This document shows positions 25,951 to 35,241 of a DNA stretch of 64,000 nt, in pieces; the first letter of the stretch is position 1, and each line of letters opens with the position of its first letter. Where the stretch lies: positions 6,634,001-6,698,000 of the forward strand of contig NZ_CP017248.1 of assembly GCF_001735805.1 (NCBI RefSeq). The letters are read 5' to 3'. The DNA comes from Streptomyces fodineus. GTDB taxonomy: Bacteria; Actinomycetota; Actinomycetes; Streptomycetales; Streptomycetaceae. The notes beneath the pieces are model-generated. The model was not told where the DNA came from. It saw only the letters and a program-made list of their open reading frames with translations, and did no database searches. The position numbers and the translations under genes were made by a program.

Positions 25951-26070
25951 GTCCTGGGACAACCCGGCGTCCTTCCCTGCGAGACCCGATCTGCAGTCCC
26001 GTACGACGACGTCGCCGCCCCTGTTCACGGGCGCCGGGCAAACACCTGGCAAACGCTCGCCCCAGCGGCC

Positions 26071-28008
26071 CTACACCCCGCCCACCGCCGTCAGCAGGGC
26101 AAGCGGCGCCGCGGCCGACCGGGACTCCCGCACACACGCGTGCGGATAGGGCACCGGCTCCGGATGCGTGTCCCGCCCGTACCCCGCCAAGACCTCCGGC
26201 AGCCGGTATCCCGCCACGGCCGCCGCGTCGACCAGCGCATGGGCGACCGTGCGCGCCTCGTCGTGCAACCCGTACCGGGCAAGCCCCAGCGTGATCAGCG
26301 CGTTGTCATGCGGCCACACGGAACCACGGTGATAGGACAGCGGATGGTACGCCGGCTGCCCGGAGGCCAGCGTCCGCACACCCCACCCGGAGAAGAAGTC
26401 CGGCTCCAGCAGCCGTCGGCCCACCACCTCGCCGTACTCCTTGTCCAGCAGCCCGGACCACAGCAGATGCCCCGCGTCGGAGCCCAGCGCGTCGATCTGG
26501 CGGCCCTGACCGTCCAGCGCGAGCGCCGGGAAGGAGTGCTCCCGCATCCAGAAGTCCCGCTGGAAACGGTCCCTCAGATCGGCGGCGGCCTGCTCCAGCA
26601 GCGCGCCGTACGTCTCGTCGCCCCACGTTCCCCGCGCCAGCCACGCCGTGCGGCGCAGCGCGTCGTACGCATAGCCCTGCGCGCCCGCCGCCATCACCGC
26701 GCCGGTGGGCCGGCTGCCGTCGGCGCAGCAGATCGCGCCGGGGGAGTCCTTCCAGTTCTGGTTGGCGAGACCGCCCTCGTCGGCGCGGTAGACGAGGTAG
26801 CCGCGGGACGTGAGACCGCCGTGGTCGAGCATCCAGGCGACGGCGGCACGCGCGTGCCGCTCCAGGCGGCGGGCCAGCTCCGCGTCCCCGGTCCGCTCGA
26901 CATACGCGCCGAGCAGGATCAGGAACAGCGGGGTGGCGTCGACCGAGCCGTAGTACCGCCCGAACGGCACCTGCCCGAAGTGCGCCAGCTCGCCGTGCCG
27001 TACCTCGTGCACGATCTTGCCGGGCTGGGCGACCGGGGACGGGCCGGTGCCGTTCGCCTGGGTCGCGGCGAGCGCGGGCAGCGTGGCGGCGGCCAGTTCC
27101 GGGCGGTACGGCAGCGCGAACAGGGAGGTGAGCAGGGCGTCCCGGGCGAGGAGGGTGAGGAACCAGGGGGCGCCACCGGCCGGGACGCGCACTTCCTCGC
27201 CGTCCGGTCCGGTGGCCGGCACCTGGAGCGCCGCCAGGTCGGCGAGGCCCCGCGCGCAGGCCGCCGCGAGCTCCGGCCAGCCGGTCGGGAAGGCGACGCC
27301 CTCCACGAACTCCCCTTCCAGGGCGAGGAGTTGCTCGTGTACGGCGGAGGGGTCGCGCGGCACCCGTACGGCCCGCTTCTCGCCGTGCGGGCGGGCGATC
27401 ACCCGCAGCACCAGCTCGGTCGTACCGTGTGCGTCCAGTTCGAGGTCCCACACCAGGCGGCGGGCACCCGTGCCGGTCTCCTCCACGGCGTCGGGAGCGG
27501 GCTCGGCCGTGATGGTCGTACAGGACCGCCATTCGGCGCGCCGGTAGGTGAACTCGATGCCGTCGTCGAGGACTTCGCGGGAGCGTACGGCGCCGGCCTT
27601 GGCGTAGGTGCGGTGGTCGGCGCGGAGTTCGAACTGGTCGGTGAAGTCGGCGTCGGCGGTGATGGCGAGCCGGACGGTGGTGGGCACCGGGCGGTTGCTG
27701 GTGACCCGGAGCGATTCCACGAACGAGCTGTCGCCGACCGCCTGCCGGCGGAAGAGGGTGTGCGCCGGGGGCTCCTGCCGGCCACCGCGCGGGACCAGGA
27801 CACAGCGGGCCGCGTCACCGTCGGCCACCGGGGTGAGCACTTCGGGCACGGCGCCGTCGACGGTGAGCTGCCAGCGGCTGAGGTGCCGGGCATCCCGTAC
27901 GAATAACCCGTCGGGGGAGCCGCTGCCCCGGACTCCGCTGATGTCGCCCCGGTCGCCCACGGCGGCGAACGTCACCCCGTGCACGAGCAGATGATGCCGG
28001 TCCGTCAT
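26071..28008 (-). CDS. Glycogen-debranching N-terminal domain / amylo-alpha-1,6-glucosidase-like protein
   Basis: A 645-residue carbohydrate-active protein. Residues 1-200 form the GDE_N_bis type beta domain (GLFVRDARHLSRWQLTVDG). The rest is an (alpha/alpha)6 glucosidase-like domain with TLLARDALLTSLFALPY, PFGRYYGSVDATPLF and the late YHRGSVWPHDNALI, which are typical of bacterial amylo-1,6-glucosidase homologues. The likely role is hydrolysis of alpha-linked glucans or glucosides in the cytoplasm. Its ATG overlaps the stop of the upstream glycosidase by 4 bp (ATGA), so both are translated together, and the ROK regulator is divergent. Confidence 0.85.
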   Translation of the reverse strand: MTDRHHLLVHGVTFAAVGDRGDISGVRGSGSPDGLFVRDARHLSRWQLTVDGAVPEVLTPVADGDAARCVLVPRGGRQEPPAHTLFRRQAVGDSSFVESLRVTSNRPVPTTVRLAITADADFTDQFELRADHRTYAKAGAVRSREVLDDGIEFTYRRAEWRSCTTITAEPAPDAVEETGTGARRLVWDLELDAHGTTELVLRVIARPHGEKRAVRVPRDPSAVHEQLLALEGEFVEGVAFPTGWPELAAACARGLADLAALQVPATGPDGEEVRVPAGGAPWFLTLLARDALLTSLFALPYRPELAAATLPALAATQANGTGPSPVAQPGKIVHEVRHGELAHFGQVPFGRYYGSVDATPLFLILLGAYVERTGDAELARRLERHARAAVAWMLDHGGLTSRGYLVYRADEGGLANQNWKDSPGAICCADGSRPTGAVMAAGAQGYAYDALRRTAWLARGTWGDETYGALLEQAAADLRDRFQRDFWMREHSFPALALDGQGRQIDALGSDAGHLLWSGLLDKEYGEVVGRRLLEPDFFSGWGVRTLASGQPAYHPLSYHRGSVWPHDNALITLGLARYGLHDEARTVAHALVDAAAVAGYRLPEVLAGYGRDTHPEPVPYPHACVRESRSAAAPLALLTAVGGV

Positions 28009-29965
28009 CCCCGGTCGCCTCCTTCTTCACTTCTGTCGAACGTGCCGGTGGCCGGCTTGGACACGCCCGCGCCGGGGCGCTTGGGAAGGTCTTTGTGCAG
28101 CTCGTGATGCAGGTCGAGGGCGAGCGCCGCGGTCCAGCCGAAGCCGGTCGCCCCGCAGGCCGCGCCGGTGTACGGGTCGACGTACTCGGCGAAGTCCGAC
28201 GCTTCGGCGAACTGCAGCACGGCCGCGCGCAGGGCATCGGCCAAGGCCGCCTCCCCGTGCGTGCGCAGACCCCGCTCCAGCAGCCAGCTGGTGTTGAACC
28301 ACGCCGGGCCGCGCCAGTACCGGTGCGGATCGAAGGCCTCGCCGAGAAGGTCGTAGCTGGGGACGAGCCGGGTGCGATCGCCCAGCCCGAAGTGCGGCCC
28401 GCACAGGGTACGGACGAGCGCGGCGACGACCTCACGCGGCAGCCCGGGAAGCAGAAGCGGCACCAGCCCGGATACGCCCCGCTCCGGGATCAGCCCGGAG
28501 GAGCCGGGCCCGTACCCCGCTCCGCAGGCACCCGCCTCGCCGGTCGGACCCGGGGCGCGTTGCTCGTGGCTCGGCTTGGAGATGCCCCGGTCGCCGGTCG
28601 GTCCGGAGGCGCGCGGTTCGCCGGTCGGCCTGGAGGCGTGCGGTTCGCTGATCGGTCCGGAGGCGCGCGGTTCGCTGGTCGGCCTGGAGGCGCGCGGTTC
28701 GCCGGTCGGTCCGGAGGCGTGCGGTTCGCTGGTCGGTCCGGAGACGCGCTGCTCGTGGGTCGGGCCGGAGGTGCCTCGCTCGCCGGTCGGTCCGGAGACG
28801 CGCTGCTCGTGGGTCGGTCCGGAGGCGCCCGGTTTGCCGCTCAGATCCGGGGCGCGTTGCTCGTGGCTCGGCTTGGAGATGCCCCGGTTGACGGTCGGCC
28901 CGGATGCGGGCGGTTCGTCGGCCGGTCCGGAAGCGCCCCGCGCGTCGGTCGGTCCGGACACCCCCCGCTCCCGGACCAGCCCACCACCCCGCAGGTCCCG
29001 GCACAGGAACATCCCCGCCGCCGGATCCCACAGCCGCTCCACCAGCACAGCCGTCAGGCGTTCGGCGCGGGTGTGGCGGGCGGTGCCGGGGGCGCCCAGT
29101 TCCTCGGCGATCTGGGCCAGTGCGTGTTCGGAGGCGATGAGCAGGGCGTTGAAGGAGGGGTCCTCGACGGCGAACTCCGCGCCGCCGGCCCCGCCCCTCC
29201 CGCCCGTCCCGTCCCGGTATCCGGCGTCCCGGTAGTCCGCGGCCAGCCGCACGTACCGCCCGTAGTCCAGATCCGTCGGCCGGTCCTCGGGGCGCCGTGG
29301 GCGAGGTCGGCGCGGCGGAAGGAGCGGGCCGGGGTCGGGGTGATCCGGGCGAGCGGGGTGTCCCAGCAGGGGCTGTTGTCCATGCCCTGCTCCCAGGGGT
29401 GGACCACCGACACCAGCCCGGCGCCGCCCAGGTCCCGGCGGTGCAGCAGATAGCGGTGCCAGGCGGCGAGCCGCGGGTACACCCGGGCCAGAAAGCCGCG
29501 CGCCCGGGACAGACCGGGGTCGGCGCGGTGCACCAGCCAGGCGGCCAGGGCGTGGACCGGTGGCTGCACGATCCCCGACGTCTGTACGGTGCACGGGGCG
29601 CCCGCCGCGCGACCGGCGGTGGAGGAGCGCCAGAAGTCGGGGCTGGGGAAGTACGCGTCGAACGGTACGGAGGGGTTGAAGACGATGTGCGGGACGCGTC
29701 CGTCGGCCCACTGGGCGGCCAGCAGCGTCTCCAGCTCGGTCTGGGCCCGCAGCGGCGACAGATGCCTCAACCCGATCGCGATGAACGCCGAGTCCCAGGA
29801 CCACTGGTGCGGATACAGGCTCCGGGAGGGGACCGTCGAGCCGCCCGTCCAGTTCGCGTCGAGCACCCGCACCGCCCTGACGTGCAGGGACGCGCCGCAG
29901 GCGGGGGGATCGGATGCGATCTCGTATGCCGCGGGAGGGGCGGTGAGCTGCGTGCTGCGATCCAC
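28005..29965 (-). pseudogene. MGH1-like glycoside hydrolase, frameshifted, with internal 27-bp repeats
   Basis: An (alpha/alpha)6 glycosidase of the MGH1/GH63-like group. The N-terminal part runs from GTG 29965 (GGGGAG upstream) in one frame with SLYPHQWSWDSAFIAIGLRH, WADGRVPHIVFNP and HPWEQGMDNSP. Near 29289-29292 the reading continues in another frame (EDRPTDLDYGRYVRLAADYRD) to WRGPAWFNTSWLLERGL and the stop. One extra C in the run CCCC (minus strand) would restore a single 653-residue protein. Either a base was lost or the assembly has an error there. Inside the catalytic domain lies a 162-residue repeat array (28473-28958), not expected in the family. The ATGA coupling to the next gene argues for a working operon until recently. 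Confidence 0.8.
28473..28958 (-). repeat. Eighteen tandem 27-bp units coding 9-residue repeats
   Basis: Eighteen in-frame units of 27 bp encode nonapeptides close to SGPTxEPRA, for example SGPTGEPRA, SGPTHEQRV, SRPTSEPRA and SKPSHEQRA. Edge units are degenerate (CGAGYGPGS, SGLIPERGV). A higher-order pattern exists: RGI-SKPSHEQRA occurs twice, 11 units apart. The array is bordered on both sides by ERGV-SG, as if it grew from a native loop by slippage. It remains open on several frames. Confidence 0.92.
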
Positions 29966-30096
29966 TCGGGGCTCCCCGAAGCCGAAGACGCCCGGCCGGA
30001 CGACCGGGGTTTGGTGGTAACCGTCGTGAGGTTACGTCCATTTAACACGCAAAACTCAATATGTAATGCAGGCTTGGGAAACACAAGGGGGTGCGC
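29966..30096. promoter_or_regulatory. Divergent promoter region of glycosidase operon and ROK gene
   Basis: 131 bp between divergent starts. The stretch 30031-30070 is strikingly AT-rich for this genome (ATTTAACACGCAAAACTC, then AATATGTAAT) and probably holds both -10 regions and the ROK operator. I see no clean long palindrome. Confidence 0.5.
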
Positions 30097-31317
30097 ATGA
30101 ACGGAAGTCCGGAGAGAGTCCGCAGAGCCGGCGGCCAGGCCGGCGCCGGAGAGCTGCTCGAACTCGTCCGCAGCGGGCGGGCGGTGACGCGCGGTGCGCT
30201 CCAGCAGGCGACCGGACTGTCCCGGGCGACCGTCGGCCAGCGCCTGGACCGGCTGTTCCGGGCGGGCTGGCTGCGCGAGGGCGCCGGCGGCCCCGTCGAC
30301 TCGCCGCTCGGTGGCCGCCCCTCCATCACCCTGGAGTTCGACGACGCCCACTGCGTCGTCCTCGCCGCCGACCTCGACACCCGGCACGCCCGCGCGGCCG
30401 TTCTCACCCTGACCGGCGAGATCCTGGCCGAACACGCCGGGCCGCTGGTGGTCGGGGAAGGCCCGGAGGTCGTGCTGGCCGAACTGGGCCGCTGGTTCGG
30501 CGAGTTGCTGGAGAAGACCGGGCGCCCCGCGGCGGACGTCTGCGGCATCGGGCTCGCCGCGCCCGGCCCGGTGGACACCGGGACCGGCCGGGTGGTGCAG
30601 CCGCCGATGATGCCGGGCTGGGACGGCTACGACATAACGGGCCGCCTCTGCCGCGCCTTCACCGAGCACACCGGCGCCCCAGCCGTCCCCGTCCTCGTCG
30701 ACAACGACGCGAACCTGATGGCGTACGGCGAACAGCGCGCCGGCCACCCCGACTGCGCGGCCTTCGTCCTGGTCAAGGTGTCCACGGGCATCGGCGCCGG
30801 GGTGGTCGTGGACGGCGCGATCTACCGGGGGATCGACGGCGGCGCGGGCGACATCGGGCACATCCGGGTCGGCGCGGACGCGCTGTGCCGCTGCGGTTCG
30901 TACGGCTGTCTCGCCGCCGTCGCGAGCGGAGGCGCCGTGGCCCGGCGGCTCGCGGAGAGCGGGGTGCCGGCCGCCTCCGGCGCGGACGTACGGGACCTGC
31001 TGGCCGCCGGGCATCCTCAGGCGGCGGCGCTGGCCCGGGAGGCGGGCCGCCGGGTCGGGGACGTCCTGGCCACGGTCGTCACCCTCCTCAACCCGGGCGT
31101 GCTGATGATCGCGGGCGATCTGGCCGGAACGCCCTTCCTCACCGGTGTGCGCGAGCTGCTCTACCAGCGGGCGCTGCCGCGCTCCACGGCCCACCTGGAC
31201 GTCGTCACCTCCCGGCTGGGGGAGCGGGCCGCGCTCATCGGAGCGGGGGCGCTGGTCGTGGACCACCTCTACGCGCCGGAGCGGGTGGAGGAGCGGCTGC
31301 GGGCGCTGGGCGTGTGA
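30097..31317 (+). CDS. ROK-family transcriptional regulator
   Basis: A 406-residue regulator with an N-terminal winged helix (about residues 15-75: LLELVRSGRAVTRGALQQ, LSRATVGQRLDRL) fused to a sugar-kinase-like ROK domain. The ROK part has the nucleotide/sugar-fold motif GIGLAAPGPVD, the LVDNDANLMAYGE segment, GIGAGVVVDGAIYRG, and the zinc motif IGHIRV followed by CRCGSYGCLAA. Such proteins repress sugar-use genes and respond to sugars. ATG 30097 is chosen because AAGGGG lies 6 nt before it; GTG 30091 touches that site. The divergent glycosidase operon is the probable target. Confidence 0.9.
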   Translation: MNGSPERVRRAGGQAGAGELLELVRSGRAVTRGALQQATGLSRATVGQRLDRLFRAGWLREGAGGPVDSPLGGRPSITLEFDDAHCVVLAADLDTRHARAAVLTLTGEILAEHAGPLVVGEGPEVVLAELGRWFGELLEKTGRPAADVCGIGLAAPGPVDTGTGRVVQPPMMPGWDGYDITGRLCRAFTEHTGAPAVPVLVDNDANLMAYGEQRAGHPDCAAFVLVKVSTGIGAGVVVDGAIYRGIDGGAGDIGHIRVGADALCRCGSYGCLAAVASGGAVARRLAESGVPAASGADVRDLLAAGHPQAAALAREAGRRVGDVLATVVTLLNPGVLMIAGDLAGTPFLTGVRELLYQRALPRSTAHLDVVTSRLGERAALIGAGALVVDHLYAPERVEERLRALGV

Positions 31318-31747
31318 CAGGGACGCCGGGGCGTGTGACGTGGGTGTTTCCGGGTACCGGGAAGCGGTCCGCATGGTGAAATCCCGCACACTGTGGCAGC
31401 GTGATTCTCGCCACCCTTGATAAGGGTTGCGCTCAGATGAGCGGATCATGAGCGGCTGCACTTCTCCAAGGGGTGGCACTGGGTGCCACCCCTTGACCGT
31501 TCATCGACCGAAATCAGACGTGCAGTATGACCGCTCATCTGAGCGATAAACCCCGTGTCTGAGGGTGCTTGAGTTCAAGAAGTGAACACATCTTGGTCCG
31601 CTGGCTTGCCAAGCCTTGACTTTCGATCCGCTGGCGGACGACCGGTTACGGGCGCATGACGCGCAAGTGGACGTACCCATGTGCCTTCGATCTGGGTATG
31701 TTCCTCGCCGTCAGGGCAGCCACCGTGGCCTCAAGGAGTCGAGACCC
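31318..31747. other. 430-bp intergenic region before ppdK
   Basis: No coding gene is supported here. It holds the nested inverted-repeat element at 31424-31553. Further on are two shorter dyads: GTTCA-N5-TGAAC (31573-31587) and GGCTTG-C-CAAGCC (31603-31615). There is also a repeated TCCGCTGGC (at 31597 and 31626) and a -10-like TATGTT at 31697-31702, 45 nt before the ppdK start. The density of symmetric sites suggests that ppdK expression is strongly controlled. Confidence 0.6.
31424..31553. ncRNA. Candidate structured RNA or small terminal-repeat element
   Basis: Four nested inverted repeats share one centre. From outside in they are GGGTT (31424) with AACCC (31549); CGCTCAGATGAGCGG (31430-31444) with its exact complement (31531-31545); CTGCAC (31456-31461) with GTGCAG (31520-31525); and a perfect 12-bp hairpin CAAGGGGTGGCA / TGCCACCCCTTG (31467-31495) with a 5-nt loop. 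Transcribed, it would fold into one long stem with internal loops. Alternatives are a terminator for the ROK gene, a MITE-like element, or paired operators, since the 15-mer contains the self-complementary GCTCAGATGAGC. No target duplication is visible. Confidence 0.5.
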
Positions 31748-34468
31748 GTGTCGGAAAACAAAGAACCCCACGTAGTGAAGTTCGTTTACGACTTCACCGA
31801 GGGCAACAAGGACCTCAAGGACCTCCTCGGCGGCAAGGGTGCCAACCTCGCCGAGATGACCAACCTCGGTCTGCCGGTGCCTCCCGGCTTCACCATCACC
31901 ACCGAGGCCTGCAAGGTCTACCTGGACAGCGGCGCGGAGCCCGCGGCACTGCGTGACGAGGTGAGTGCGCACCTCGACGCCCTCGAGTCCCGCATGGGCA
32001 AGAAGCTCGGCCAGGCCGACAACCCGCTGCTGGTCTCCGTCCGCTCCGGCGCCAAGTTCTCCATGCCCGGCATGATGGACACGGTCCTGAACATCGGCCT
32101 CTCCGACAAGTCGGTGCAGGGCCTGGCCAAGCAGGCCGGCGACGACCGCTTCGCCTGGGACTCCTACCGCCGCCTGATCCAGATGTTCGGCAAGACCGTC
32201 CTCGGCGTCGACGGCGACCTCTTCGAGGAGGCCCTCGACAAGGCCAAGGAGGCCAAGAAGGTCACGGTCGACACCGACCTGGAGGCCGCCGACCTGAAGA
32301 AGCTGGTCACCACCTTCAAGAAGATCGTCAAGAAGGAGGCCGGCCGCGACTTCCCGCAGGACCCGCGCGAGCAGATGGACCTCGCCATCAAGGCGGTCTT
32401 CGACTCGTGGAACGGCGACCGCGCCAAGCTCTACCGCCGCCAGGAGCGCATCCCCGGCGACCTGGGCACCGCCGTCAACATCTGCTCCATGGTCTTCGGC
32501 AACCTGGGCCCCGACTCCGGCACCGGCGTCGCCTTCACCCGTGACCCTGCCTCCGGCCACCAGGGCGTCTACGGCGACTACCTGCAGAACGCCCAGGGCG
32601 AGGACGTGGTCGCGGGCATCCGCAACACCGTCCCGCTCGCGGAGCTGGAGTCGATCGACAAGAAGTCGTACGACCAGCTCATGCAGATCATGGAGACGCT
32701 GGAGAACCACTACAAGGACCTGTGCGACATCGAGTTCACGATCGAGCGCGGTCAGCTGTGGATGCTCCAGACCCGAGTCGGCAAGCGCACGGCGGGCGCG
32801 GCCTTCCGCATCGCGACCCAGCTGGTCGACCAGGGCCTGATCGACGAGACGGAGGCGCTCCAGCGCGTCACCGGCGCCCAGCTGGCCCAGCTGATGTTCC
32901 CGCGCTTCGACGAGACCGCGAAGGTCGAGCAGGTCGCACGCGGCATTGCCGCGTCTCCCGGCGCCGCGGTGGGCAAGGCGGTCTTCGACTCCTACACGGC
33001 CGTCAAGTGGTCCCGCTCGGGCGAGAAGGTCATCCTGGTCCGCCGTGAGACGAACCCGGACGACCTGGACGGCATGATCGCGGCGGAGGGCATCCTGACG
33101 TCCCGCGGCGGCAAGACGTCCCACGCGGCCGTGGTGGCCCGGGGCATGGGCAAGACCTGTGTCTGCGGCGCGGAGGAGCTGGAGGTCGACACCAAGCGCC
33201 GCCGTATGACGGTCCCCGGCGGACACGTCGTCGAGGAAGGCGACGTGATCTCGATCGACGGCTCGTCGGGCAAGGTCTACCTGGGCGAGGTCCCGGTGGT
33301 CCCGTCCCCCGTGGTGGAGTACTTCGAGGGCCGGATGCACCCGGGCGCCGACGACGCGGACGAACTGGTCGAGGCGGTCCACCGCATGATGGCCTTCGCC
33401 GACCGCAAGCGCCGCCTGCGCGTGCGCGCCAACGCCGACAACGCCGAGGACGCGCTGCGCGCCCGCCGCTTCGGCGCCCAGGGCATCGGCCTGTGCCGCA
33501 CGGAGCACATGTTCCTCGGCGAGCGCCGCGAGATGGTCGAGAAGCTGATCCTCGCGGACACGGAGGAGGAGCGCGAGGCCGCCCTGTCGGAGCTGCTCCC
33601 CCTCCAGAAGAAGGACTTCGTCGAACTCTTCGAGGCGATGGACGGCCTCCCGGTGACGATCCGTCTCCTGGACCCGCCGCTGCACGAGTTCCTGCCCGAC
33701 ATCACCGAGCTGTCGGTCCGCGTGGCCCTGGCCGAGTCCCGCCAGGAACCGCACGAGAACGACCTGCGCCTGCTGCAGGCGGTCCACCGCCTGCACGAGC
33801 AGAACCCGATGCTGGGCCTGCGCGGTGTGCGCCTCGGTCTGGTCATCCCCGGCCTGTTCACCATGCAGGTGCGGGCGATCGCCGAGGCCGCGGCCGAGCG
33901 CAAGGCGGCGAAGGGCGACCCGCGCGCCGAGATCATGATCCCGCTCGTCGGCACCGTCCAGGAGCTGGAGATCGTCCGCGAGGAGGCCGACCAGGTCATC
34001 GCGGAGGTCCAGGCGGCCACGGGTACCGAGCTCAAGCTCGCCATCGGCACGATGATCGAGCTGCCGCGCGCCGCGCTGACGGCGGGCCAGATCGCGGAGG
34101 CGGCGGAGTTCTTCTCCTTCGGCACGAACGACCTGACGCAGACGGTGTGGGGCTTCAGCCGCGACGACGTCGAAGCCTCCTTCTTCACGGCATACCTGGA
34201 GAAGGGCATCTTCGGCGTCTCCCCCTTCGAGACGATCGACAAGGACGGCGTCGGCTCCCTGGTGAAGCTGGCGGCAGAGGCCGGCCGGCGCACCCGCCCC
34301 GACCTGAAGCTCGGCGTCTGCGGCGAGCACGGCGGCGACCCCGAGTCGGTCCACTTCTTCCACGAGGTCGGCCTGGACTACGTCTCCTGCTCCCCCTTCC
34401 GCATCCCGGTGGCCCGCCTGGAGGCGGGACGCGCGGCCACGCAGTCGGAGGGCAGCGACCACCGCTGA
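31748..34468 (+). CDS. ppdK: Pyruvate, phosphate dikinase
   Basis: A 906-residue enzyme that interconverts pyruvate, ATP and phosphate with phosphoenolpyruvate, AMP and diphosphate. It has the N-terminal ATP-grasp part (LLGGKGANLAEMTNLGLPVPPGF, then SVRSGAKFSMPGMMDTVLN), the swivelling domain with phospho-His459 in GGKTSHAAVVARG, and the C-terminal PEP barrel ending with FGTNDLTQ and GVCGEHGGDP. GTG 31748 has AAGGAG 9 nt upstream; the frame is open 132 nt further up without similarity. Monocistronic, with a clear terminator after it. The enzyme links glycolysis and gluconeogenesis. Confidence 0.96.
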   Translation: MSENKEPHVVKFVYDFTEGNKDLKDLLGGKGANLAEMTNLGLPVPPGFTITTEACKVYLDSGAEPAALRDEVSAHLDALESRMGKKLGQADNPLLVSVRSGAKFSMPGMMDTVLNIGLSDKSVQGLAKQAGDDRFAWDSYRRLIQMFGKTVLGVDGDLFEEALDKAKEAKKVTVDTDLEAADLKKLVTTFKKIVKKEAGRDFPQDPREQMDLAIKAVFDSWNGDRAKLYRRQERIPGDLGTAVNICSMVFGNLGPDSGTGVAFTRDPASGHQGVYGDYLQNAQGEDVVAGIRNTVPLAELESIDKKSYDQLMQIMETLENHYKDLCDIEFTIERGQLWMLQTRVGKRTAGAAFRIATQLVDQGLIDETEALQRVTGAQLAQLMFPRFDETAKVEQVARGIAASPGAAVGKAVFDSYTAVKWSRSGEKVILVRRETNPDDLDGMIAAEGILTSRGGKTSHAAVVARGMGKTCVCGAEELEVDTKRRRMTVPGGHVVEEGDVISIDGSSGKVYLGEVPVVPSPVVEYFEGRMHPGADDADELVEAVHRMMAFADRKRRLRVRANADNAEDALRARRFGAQGIGLCRTEHMFLGERREMVEKLILADTEEEREAALSELLPLQKKDFVELFEAMDGLPVTIRLLDPPLHEFLPDITELSVRVALAESRQEPHENDLRLLQAVHRLHEQNPMLGLRGVRLGLVIPGLFTMQVRAIAEAAAERKAAKGDPRAEIMIPLVGTVQELEIVREEADQVIAEVQAATGTELKLAIGTMIELPRAALTAGQIAEAAEFFSFGTNDLTQTVWGFSRDDVEASFFTAYLEKGIFGVSPFETIDKDGVGSLVKLAAEAGRRTRPDLKLGVCGEHGGDPESVHFFHEVGLDYVSCSPFRIPVARLEAGRAATQSEGSDHR

Positions 34469-34541
34469 CCCTCCCCTGACCCCGGAGCCGCCACCCGTCC
34501 CCGACCCTCAACCGATGGGCGACGGCTCCGGACCACGAAAA

Positions 34542-34576
34542 GAGAGGCGGCATCCTGTGCGGGGGTGCCGCCTCTC
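34542..34576 (+). terminator. Terminator after ppdK
   Basis: A perfect 11-bp stem GAGAGGCGGCA / TGCCGCCTCTC with a 13-nt loop, preceded by AAAA and followed by GTGTTTTC, 74 nt after the ppdK stop. It may act in both directions. Confidence 0.8.
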
Positions 34577-34722
34577 CGGCGTGTTTTCAGCCGGTGTCTG
34601 ATTGTCGATCACCTGATGTGGTGGTGATGGGGAGGGCAGATCGTTTCTTTGCGTTTCCGTAGCGTTACAGTCCGTGATCTCTGGTGGCTGTCGGGGCTGC
34701 CGGTGATGACGGAGGTACGGAG

Positions 34723-35136
34723 ATGAAAAAGGCGTTGGCGGGCTTGGCGGCGGCCGGTCTGATCCTCACGGCTGCGGGGACGGCGGCCGCGGCGTGGTCT
34801 GGACCGATTCCTGTGCTGACGTCAGGAGGCGTCGAGTTCGCGGAGGGCCAGTACAAGTTCAACGCCGCAGGGGTGAACCACGGCGCCTTCGAGTGGGCCG
34901 GCAGGCTCCGCGACGCGAATAGGGGGGACGATCACAATGTCTACATGCAGGTCCGCGTCGAGGGCCACGACTGGGTCCGCTACGACGGAAAGCAGAAGCG
35001 GTCGGTGTGGATGCACCACTCCAACTGGGACGGTGCTCAGCGTTACACCGTGAACGCATACATGCGCGCGTGTCGCGACCGGGGAAGTCTCCGTCCGGAC
35101 AACTGCTCGCCCGCACAGCACTTCACCAACAACTAG
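34723..35136 (+). CDS. Small secreted protein of unknown function
   Basis: A 137-residue exported protein. The signal peptide is residues 1-24 (MKKALAGLAAAG..., cleavage after AAA). The mature part, about 113 residues, is beta-rich and polar with several Trp (AWSGP, FEWAG, HDWVRY, VWMHHSNW) and two cysteines in the C-terminal CRDRGSLRPDNCSP that probably form a disulfide. GGAGG lies before ATG 34723. It is followed 63 bp later by an ABC ATPase and an FtsX-like permease, which may export or respond to it. GC content is visibly lower than the neighbourhood. No family recognised with confidence. Confidence 0.7.
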   Translation: MKKALAGLAAAGLILTAAGTAAAAWSGPIPVLTSGGVEFAEGQYKFNAAGVNHGAFEWAGRLRDANRGDDHNVYMQVRVEGHDWVRYDGKQKRSVWMHHSNWDGAQRYTVNAYMRACRDRGSLRPDNCSPAQHFTNN

Positions 35137-35241
35137 GACTCACCGACAGCCAGAGCCCGGATCCCGCGTCCGGGCTCGCATTCTCCTTAGGGGAACGCCA
35201 TCAATACGTCAGAAGTCCTGTCCACCAGGGGCGTCGACCTC

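Noticed and set aside
28473..28958. CRISPR array or iteron origin
   Set aside because: The 27-bp units are contiguous without unique spacers and stay in frame with a gene; no cas or rep genes are near.
28372..29235. Plus-strand protein made of Gly/Pro repeats
   Set aside because: It is the complement of the repeat-bearing glycosidase gene, which has real family motifs on both sides of the array.
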